Shown: piece by piece, positions 56,041-64,000 of the stretch
Position numbering within the stretch: position 1 is the stretch's first letter
Layout: the number at the start of each line of letters is the position of its first letter
Source: Rutpela maculata
Lineage: Eukaryota; Arthropoda; Insecta; Coleoptera; Cerambycidae
Assembly: GCA_936432065.2 (NCBI GenBank)
Contig: OW386293.2
Coordinates: 60,261,063 to 60,325,062 of the forward strand
Direction of reading: 5' to 3'
DNA length: 64,000 nt
Made by a program: the position numbers and the translations under genes
Notes under the pieces: model-generated
Told to the model about the DNA's origin: nothing
What the model saw: only the letters and a program-made list of their open reading frames with translations
The model's database searches: none

Positions 56041-56555
56041 TAAAAAACCGCTACCTAACCAATCACTATTTCAACATCCAAGTCTCTTTACAAAGAAAAA
56101 AGGTTGATACTGTATGTGCAGTCCATTATGTGGAAATAACTGATCATAGAACTTTAATAATATAATATTTGCAATCGTCTACTATAAAAGTCCATAAAAC
56201 AATATGCCATACCGACAGTGGGGGTGGGGATGGTAGTGTGGGTTATAGCTGATGCAAAAAAATGAGGCCTTTGGTAGTTATACACACAAAATCACAATTT
56301 TATTTTTTTTCGCCCTTTAATAATGGGGTGAGGATGGTAATGGTGGTGATAGTGGAAGTGGCTGATGTCAAAAATATTTTGAGTAGGTACTTAGCTTCTC
56401 GTACATACACTAAATCCCAATTTTATCAACTCTCACTTGCTTGCTTTGCCTATTTACCATTTACCTCCCATCCCAAGCTTCAACGGAATAAGATCAAAAC
56501 ATAATCTATTTCCAGATCTCATTATAATATACAGGTGTCCCAAATAAATAATATA
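56041..56555 (+). repeat. Family A repeat, 3'-truncated
   Basis: AAAAACCGCTACCTAACCAA to TCCAGATCTCATTATAATAT. Confidence 0.75.
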
Positions 56556-56564
56556 ATAGTTACA

Positions 56565-57165
56565 TTTTTTTATTATTTATTGTTATGAATTTGAAATTAC
56601 TTAAAGATAACCAAATAAAATATTGTGTTTTTTTTGTATGCAAATACACATTAAATATTAATAATTGATAATGTAGTTAGTCCGTGGTGGGCCTGGGCCT
56701 ATAAGTATTTGAATATTTTGAATTTGTCAGCATTTATGACATTTTGTTTTTTCTTCAAAATTTGACTTCATTTTTTTCAAACTTTTAAAGTATTGTCTTA
56801 TTCGCATTGAAATAAGAAGATGCAAAGCATCAGAAATTAAATTACGTGTACTTACCTAATAGAGAAACATAAAACGAATTGTAATAATAGTACAGTAAAA
56901 TTAGGTATCAATAATAAAACAATCCCTTACAGCAATTTTTCTTTGGAAATTGTACTTATTTTCGTTGAGCCTACAACAAGTCACATTTGTGTTTCTGAGT
57001 ATATGGATCAAATATGACCGAAAATTGATTGATTTCAAATGACAACAAAGCATGAAGTTCCTTTTTAAGTATGGCAAGCAAAAATTTAATTTTTTCTTTT
57101 ATGATACTTTCAGTTGAATTGATTATATTTTATATGCTTGCACTAATAATAACAATTATCATTAT
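56565..57165 (+). repeat. Dispersed repeat, copy 2
   Basis: Matches 48,115-48,560 and 49,060-49,160 in sequence order without the intervening 500 bp. Confidence 0.7.
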
Positions 57166-57411
57166 TAGTACAAGCATAAAAAATATTTGTGGCTGACATT
57201 AATTGGTGTTCACAGGTTGCACTCATAAACTGGAATTGTGTGCTATTCTTTTCGGGTTCAAAAGTTACTAACAAAATATGTTTTTCCTCAATGTTTTGAA
57301 AACTAAGCAACCTTTTTAGCAGAGCATAAAATTTTCTAATTATAATTAAAAAAACAGCACATTTGCTAGTTAAATTATTATTATTATAAGTAATACGATA
57401 TAAATAATATA
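57166..57411. other. Non-coding spacer
   Basis: Nothing recognised. Confidence 0.3.
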
Positions 57412-57628
57412 CATAAAAATTTGATTTTATAGGTTTTCTCAGTTTAATGTAATACTACGTACAGTAATAATATTTTTTCCTAATGTATATGGGAGGTGGA
57501 AAATACCTCTTCCTTTTACGTGTAAATTCTTTTGTGCACAATACACGTTTATTTATTTATTTATTATATTTAAAGTACCGGCCGCCAAAGTATCAAAAAT
57601 GAGGTACCGAGATGCTTGTCTCGTCATT
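57412..57628 (+). repeat. Family D repeat, left piece, split by family B
   Basis: Matches the first quarter of the 51.6-kb copy and stops at GTCTCGTCATTTTTTT. The copy resumes at 59,200. Confidence 0.8.
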
Positions 57629-57629
57629 T

Positions 57630-59195
57630 TTTTATTAGCCCAGACGACAGTGAAACCCACAAAAACTTGCAAACTGAATATATATTTTTTTAATGAGTTC
57701 ATGAAAGTGTATAGAATAATATCCTGAAAAGTTTACATTCCGCTCGGATGCAGAACATAAAAAAAAGTGAAAAAAATTTTTTCTTCCATCCATTTTTTCA
57801 AAATTTTTAAATTAAGTCGGGGTAGAAAAAAACAAAAAATACAGGTAGATAGACTACCTGTTTCTGAACAAAAAATATTCTAATAAAATTTATCGCTAAA
57901 GCTACGGTATTCCTGGAAAAAAATAATGGAGTAACTTTGTCACTCTGCGCGGCCAAGCGCACGATTAAATGCATACTGTGGACCTCTAAAAATTCTTAGC
58001 AGTTCTAACAAGTAAAATAAAGCTTTTCTCTTTCTGATTACATTTTTCTTAGTGAATAGGAGGATAAATAATGAGTCTGGAGGGAAAATATATAATTATA
58101 AACGCATACACAGACACCATACATAACCGCTGAATCGCTACCCTGAATTTTTACGTGCCTTTACTATATTGTATTTATTACAGGTACACCTATCCACATT
58201 TCAGCTATATCCAATGAATTCCTTATACATTTGTTAATGTATTGGAAAGTTCCAGAAGTTATATTCAAAACAATCAAAGATATTCTCATAGTTATATGGA
58301 TAAGATCGTGAAAATCGCAATTTCTCATCATGATCTGATTAATCATATTTTCGAAAAAATGCATACAAGTAAACGAATTTGTGTTTGAACATTCGAAATG
58401 TATACATTTTTTCGAAATAGTGATATTTTATTTTTTCCAATCGATCAATTTCTCGGCAAGTTACACCCTCCAATATAAATATTTTTCTAGAAAATGATCA
58501 AGCAAGGAAATTAAAATTATGTGAGATGTACTTTTTTGTGAATCCACGTTACTACAATTTAATAAACCATAATAATCATGAAGTGTACATAATTTTTAAC
58601 AGTTCTCAGTGAAAAAAGAATTTTTTTGAAGGGCTTTTATTTTTTTCTATATTTTTTATTGCGACGATTGAGTTCGGGCGTGTTAATATATATAATAAGT
58701 ATATTTTTCCCATCCATTCTTTGCTTGTATTATTTAAGACAAAAAAGCATCAGAAAGCTACAATTTACATCTTTTAAATTAACCATCACTCATATAGATT
58801 GAACTAATTTTGATTTAGTGACATGTAATTCAGTGCGTCGGTGTCACAGTCATTCGTATTCAAGCGCGCGCACGCATGTATCTCGCTCCGAGTTATAACG
58901 TTACATTTGACTATTTTTTCCGAAAAAAACGTGGCTTTAGCGATAAATTTTGTTAGGACATTTTTGTTCAGAAATACGTGATCTATCCATCTGCATTTTT
59001 TATTTTTTCCTAGCTGGACTTGATTTCAAAATTTTGAAAAAACTGTTGAAAAAAATTTTTTTTTCACTTTTTTTTACGTTCTCATCCGAGTGAAATGTAA
59101 ACTTTTCAGGATATTATTCTATACACTTTCACGAACTTATTAAAAAATAATTATTTAGTTTGCAATTTTTTTAAAGTAAATTACCTTCATCGAGT
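57630..59195. mobile_element. Family B element, copy 2, with about 270-bp terminal inverted repeats
   Basis: Left arm from ATTAGCCCAGACGACAG to about 57,910. The right arm, 58,915-59,195, is its inverted counterpart (GTGTATAGAATAATATCCTG facing AGGATATTATTCTATACAC; GATAAATTTTGTTAGGACAT near 58,940). The interior, shared with 24.4-25.5 kb, has no ORF. It interrupts family D. Confidence 0.8.
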
Positions 59196-59199
59196 GGGA

Positions 59200-59605
59200 T
59201 ATATACTTTCCTCGGTCGTTTAAAATGCAATTAAAAATCTGAAAAGGCACATGTCATCTGTAGATTCTAAAAAACACTCTTCAAGGCACAACGGACTTTT
59301 TAAAATGTATGTTGTTGCTATTTAAATAAACAAATTAATTTTCTCGTATTGTCATCGCATTTTGCGGTTTTTGGATATGATGATCTTATAGAAACATTTT
59401 TAACCGTAATCTATCAATTTTTAAAAATAAAAACTTATACTAGGTAAATGGGTAATAAAATTATGAACAATCGCATCTTTCTACATTCAACTTAAATATA
59501 TTTTTACAGTTTCGGTAACATGATGCTTTCTTGAATACAGTACAACAGTCCAATAAATCAATTAAAGCGTCTTAAATGTCAAAAGAATTGTTGGGTTATA
59601 TAGTG
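59200..59605 (+). repeat. Family D repeat, right piece
   Basis: Continues from CGTTTAAAATGCAATTAAAA to ATGTCAAAAGAATTGTTG. Confidence 0.75.
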
Positions 59606-59844
59606 CTCTAATGGCCATCGAAATAAGTGAATAAAGGATTCTCTGGCTGCGGCAGTTTTATTGTTTGAATTTGTTGTAAGTATAATAAAAAACAAGTGCT
59701 ATGAGAAATTCTGCTTCTTGTAACACTATAACGATTTATTTTTCAGAAGAGAAAATTTGTACTATTTTCCTTATTATCATCGGTCCTAGCAATTGTATCG
59801 CAATAATAAAAAGAGCGAATTGTTCACAATAAAATTTTTTAAAA
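59606..59844. other. Non-coding spacer
   Basis: Nothing recognised. Confidence 0.3.
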
Positions 59845-60568
59845 ATGCATTTTTTGGTTGTTTAAGAAATATAACGTAATAATGAATCAATTTTAACGCA
59901 AGTTGGTGGAACTATGCCCATTATCGAAGTAATCCTTCGTGCCAAATTTTAGCCCAAAATATTTATTCAAACGGTTAGAAACCAATAATAATGTCGAAAT
60001 TCCATCGCGTTTAATTGCATCAGCTCGTAGGAGGACAATTTATTTTTCAAAATGTATGTTTTTAAATGTATTTTACAATGGTATTAAGAAAAAAAATCTT
60101 CATTTAAACCATTTTTTTTTTAAAATTTGTTTATAATTTTCAAAATTATAGTTATAAACAAATTCAAATCATTCTGTGGATTCTCTTATAGAACCAAAAA
60201 CGAATTATGAAAATAAATGAAATATCTAACATTTTTCTAAAAAAATAATGATCTACTTGCATTTGGGGCCGGGAAACGTTAGTTTTTGCTTTTCAGTTGC
60301 TTATAAATCAAGAAATTGATATTTCTTCTTAAAATTTCGACCTGTTATTCTTCAATACCTATATTTTTGTGTCACCTAGTTGAAAACAATCCAGAAGCAC
60401 AATAAGCGATGGGAAATTATTATTGATTTTTAGCCGCTGAAGAAATATTTTGGGTTAAAATTTGGCACGAAAGTTAGTTCAATAAAGGACATAGTTTCAC
60501 CAACTTTCGGTAAAATTGATTCATTAATAAGCTATGTTTCTTAAATAGCCAAAAAAGCAATTTTTGGT
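59845..60568. mobile_element. Foldback element of about 720 bp
   Basis: GGTTGTTTAAGAAATATA at the left and TATGTTTCTTAAATAGCC at the right are inverted. Arms of about 110 bp include CGTGCCAAATTTTAGCCCAA facing TTGGGTTAAAATTTGGCACG. No ORF of note. Confidence 0.8.
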
Positions 60569-60574
60569 GTTTTT

Positions 60575-60840
60575 TTTTTAAATTAACAAATTATCAGAAA
60601 GATTTTTCATATACCTAGTCCTATTCAAAACTCTATTGCCAACAATTCGCTATTTTTATTTTTGCGATGCGATTACGAAGACCGGAGATAATAAGCAAAA
60701 TAGCAGAAAATTTCAGTGTTGAAAAATAAATTGTTAAAATTTTACAAGAAGCAATGAACCGATTTAATGAAAAACTGCGTATAGCACTTATACATAAAAC
60801 AAATTAAAACAATAAAATCACTGCAGCCAAACAATTCAAT
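60575..60840 (+). repeat. Dispersed repeat shared with 53.65 kb
   Basis: Same orientation as 53,650-53,890. Ends with CAAATTAAAACAATAAAATC. Confidence 0.7.
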
Positions 60841-61204
60841 TTAAAATTTATTTTGACTCCACTATAAAGTTTAAATATTAAGGACTAATATTTGGTAAAA
60901 TTGTAAGCTGCACTGTGGCAATCAAAATTTTAAAAAAAATAAACAATTATTATACTGGATTAATAACAATAATACTTAAAGGTAAAATGCAAAAGTGAAG
61001 TAAGACAAAGGAAAACTATACCATAACATAACCATAATCATAGACCATTACAATAGAAATATATTGACAAATACAGAGATTAGGATTTTAAGAAAAAACA
61101 ATATTAGTTAAAACTTATAGTTGAGGTCTTAAAGTATTACGAAATTTACATAAAGTAAAATGTTTCATGTTGCTGTCTATATTACCAGTATTTAAGATTA
61201 TGAC
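60841..61204. other. AT-rich non-coding DNA
   Basis: Nothing recognised. Confidence 0.35.
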
Positions 61205-61640
61205 TTGAAGAAACGCTGTCTAAGTAATCACTACTTCCACGTCCAGATTTCTTATAAAAGCCTCTTACAATGAAAAAAAAATGATACTATATTTGTACAC
61301 CACTATGTGGAAAAAAATTGAGACCTTTTTATGATTTCTAACTCGCTTGCTTTATCTGTTTACCCCATTTTACCATTTACTCTCCAACATTTCAACAAGA
61401 TAAGATCAAAATACAATTTAGTTCCATATCTCGCTATAATACATAGGTGTACTAAATTTCAAGTCAACATCTCAAACTGTTCCTGAGTAATCGTACGCGC
61501 AAAAAAAGGGACAGACAGACAGAAATTTTTTAGGCTCAAACTTAAAATCTTAACCTCATGACATTCTAAAGCTACTTGAAAAAAAATGTTTAATTTTTTT
61601 ACGATTACTATACTTCCACTCCACTACGTGGATGTGTAAG
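61205..61640 (+). repeat. Family A repeat, internally deleted
   Basis: GAAACGCTGTCTAAGTAATC and ACTTCCACGTCCAG to CTCCACTACGTGGATGTG. Confidence 0.75.
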
Positions 61641-61815
61641 TAATAAGTATTCAGCAATTATAACGTTGTTCTCTTATACACGTCCAAATAAAATAAAACA
61701 ATTCAAGTTAGCCCATCAAAATTGTGTTTTTGTAGAGACCATATACGCTTAACAGGCAACCATGACAGATCACGTCATGTTGTTATGTGCGCCATACAAC
61801 AAAGAGAAAAAAAAA
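61641..61815 (+). repeat. Spacer conserved between paired family A copies
   Basis: Third copy of the spacer (TTATAACGTTGTTCTCTTAT; TGACAGATCACGTCATG). Confidence 0.7.
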
Positions 61816-62334
61816 AAAAGGTTGATACTGCATTTGCAGTCCATTATGTGGAAATAACTGATCATAGAACTTTAATAATATAATATTTGCAAACGTCTTC
61901 CCTAAGAGCCCATAAAATGTTATGCCACATAGGTAGTGAGAGTGGGGATTGTAGTGGGAGTGTTTCTGAGGCAAAAAAAATGAGGCCTTTGGTTCTTGTA
62001 CACACACTAATTCACAATTCTATTTTTTAAATCCCTTTTAATAATGAGGTGAGGATGGTAATGGGGGTGATAGTGGAAGTGGCTGATGTCAAATTTTTTT
62101 TGAGAACTTGACTTTTCGTACATACACTAAATCCCAATTTTATCGACTGTCAGTAGCTTGTTTACCTATTTACCCCCATTTACCTTTCAACGGAATAAGA
62201 TCAAAACATAATATATTTCCCGAACTCGTGGTAATACAAATTTTGAGTCAACAATCATGAATGGTTTTGAAAAATATGTTTTTTTACCATTACTATACGC
62301 CAACTCCACTACGTGGATGTAGAAATAATACCAA
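61816..62334 (+). repeat. Family A repeat
   Basis: From TGATACTGCATTTGCAGTCC to CTCCACTACGTGGATGTAGA, where family C begins. Confidence 0.75.
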
Positions 62335-63205
62335 CTTATAGTTGTATCTATCTATCCTTATAATACGTAAAACACCATCCTGCATAATTATTGTTTAATG
62401 TCCCGATATTTCTCAATGAAAATTATAGCACCAAAATTAATAAAAATTAAGTATATTATTATTGAATTCTGAATGCAAAAAATCACAAACCTAATTTAGG
62501 GATATGGATACATCAATTTAGTACAATAAATGGACAAATCCATGTATTTTATATTTTGTTCTTATTCTAATGCCTCTCTTACGATATAAATGCTACCTTT
62601 ATATCTTTTATCGCTCTGTTTGAAATTACGTATTACAATTCAAAACACATTTTACGATGTTTAAAATGCTAACAACTATTCTTCTTTCATATCACTGTAC
62701 ATAATTTATAATTCTTAGTAGATATATATTAAATGAATTCTTGAATTTACAAAAAAATGTTAGACTATGAAACAATACTTGTGAGGTTAAAAAATTGATT
62801 CAAATAAAGAGCTTTCATTCATCGATTGTGACTTCATAAAGAAAGTATTTAAGAGGAAATAAGAATCGAATGTTATTGAGTCATTGCGACGGTGCCAAAT
62901 ATCGGGCTATATAACGTGCGATGGATATCAGCTATATATGAGTCCTGGATATACAGGAACAGCGCCGCCTCACTCGGAAGTGCTGAACTAAAAGTGTATC
63001 TCGGAACATGAAAATATAACTTTTTGAAGCCCACCTCAAAATTTTGTAGGAAGGAAGCTAACGTGCTTTGTGGCCATTTAGTGATGATATACACAGGGGT
63101 ACGTTGATGAGCCCGACCCCGGGCTTCACTACGTCAAATCGGGCTGCACTACAACCGCTCAGTGTATGAAACGGGCCTGTATATGACCATGCATATCTCT
63201 CTCTA
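62335..63205 (-). repeat. Family C repeat, copy 2
   Basis: Reverse complement of 20,280-21,157, high similarity, bordered by family A on the left and (TA)n on the right just as the first copy is in mirror image. Confidence 0.85.
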
Positions 63206-63566
63206 TATATATATATATATAACAATCTAAATTTAGTAGTATTTATATATATATATATATATATACACATCCACATATCGTTATTGCGTCCATCAATTGT
63301 CCCTTTCCATTTATCTCTATGCTGCTGCTACCTCAGAATGTGTTACAACGTTGCCAAATTTAAGGACGCAATATGAAAAGTTGAGTGTAGATATACGCCT
63401 AGATGTATATTACTCTAGCGGATTTTGCTTGAACTAAAATGTATATTTCACTTTCATTTACGAATAATACTGCGTCCAGTAAACTGATATATTTTCGCGC
63501 CATTCTTGGTTATTTGTAAAGATATATAGGAGGAGATTATAACGCATATATATATATATATATATA
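63205..63566. repeat. (TA)n tracts with T2 motifs
   Basis: TA tracts at 63,205-63,222, 63,246-63,265 and 63,547-63,566. Between them lie TTATTGCGTCC, GGACGCAATA and ATACTGCGTCC. Confidence 0.75.
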
Positions 63567-64000
63567 CATCCTTCTATCATTATTGCTTCCTTTCATGTTG
63601 CTACATTAATGCGTCTACAAGAAGGATCAATATATATCAAATATTCATTGAAGTATATTAATTTTGACGTTTTTTCCAACCCATAGCTAACTTCAAAATT
63701 TTTCTATCTTAATATTTATAATACAGTTCCTCTTTCACCTACAGACCTTATTGCTTCCTTTTATGCACTGCACTCTTGCGTCCGATTTGTATATTTTTTT
63801 TTATCGAGCGTACTTTATTGCATCCTGTATATACATTATTGCGTCCGACAGTGTTGTGAGATTGAAAGTATTGGCACGTTTCAGACGTGGTGGGAAATAT
63901 TCTGCTTTATTGAATGTCAATTTCAATTTACAAGCTAATAAAAGTAATTCACAAACGCTAACTCTCAAACGGGCCTGTAAAACGTGGGGTTTGACGCTCA
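63564..64000 (+). repeat. T2 repeat, copy 2 (runs off the window)
   Basis: Direct copy of 36,908-37,345 with a few substitutions. Continues past the window end. Confidence 0.9.

Overview
This window is eukaryotic, AT-rich and gene-poor, and reads as intergenic or heterochromatic DNA from an animal, most likely an arthropod (probably an insect). The grounds are two degraded non-LTR retrotransposons, hAT and DDE_Tnp_4-type DNA transposons, tRNA- and 5S-rRNA-derived SINEs, very long microsatellites, and dozens of inverted-repeat elements nested in one another. I see no convincing host protein-coding gene, no tRNA or rRNA gene and nothing prokaryotic. The species cannot be named from the sequence.

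Layout. 0-10 kb: repeat family 'A', a (TG)n tract of about 780 bp, a 19-bp minisatellite of about 930 bp, and a frameshifted hAT-like transposase on the minus strand (7.06-9.43 kb). 10-20 kb: a minisatellite-bearing element, motif clusters around a (TA)n tract, a hAT C-terminal scrap, a 5'-truncated LINE with a long reverse-transcriptase ORF (13.66-15.60 kb), and a second, decayed LINE on the minus strand (16.8-19.0 kb) split by a tRNA-derived SINE. 20-36 kb: an inverted-repeat element (21.16-23.01 kb) inside a family A copy, a 30-bp minisatellite, a 2.2-kb long-TIR element (27.70-29.90 kb) inside another A copy, an endonuclease relic, and a 5S-derived SINE with a clean 12-bp target duplication (34.77-35.16 kb). 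36-52 kb: two more minisatellite-bearing elements; the second carries the best gene of the window, a 4.48-kb DNA transposon (41,694-46,174) with about 315-bp terminal inverted repeats that are nearly identical and one uninterrupted 570-codon transposase. Then come a 130-bp array that flips orientation and more inverted-repeat elements. 52-64 kb: further copies of the same families, including an inverted copy of the 20.3-24.3 kb block.

Family names used in the entries: A = about 675-bp repeat bounded by inverted ACTTCCAC(A/G)TCCAG termini; B = 1.5-kb long-TIR element; C = 0.87-kb repeat present at 20.3 and 62.3 kb in opposite orientation; D = 0.85-kb repeat; E = 1.85-kb long-TIR element; F and G = inverted pairs at 40.2/54.6 kb and 34.3/53.8 kb; M = elements sharing a conserved terminus but carrying different minisatellites; T1 and T2 = clusters of short motifs (GAGCCC; TTATTGCGTCC) next to (TA)n tracts.

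Most interesting: the 4.48-kb element sits exactly between AAA and TTT with no target duplication when compared with an empty relative at 39 kb, the signature reported for the Spy group of PIF/Harbinger-related transposons. Its reading frame is intact, but the residue aligned with the second catalytic Asp appears to be Asn. The 2.2-kb element at 27.7 kb starts with the same GGAC and also sits at an A/T junction without a visible duplication, so it may be a non-autonomous relative.
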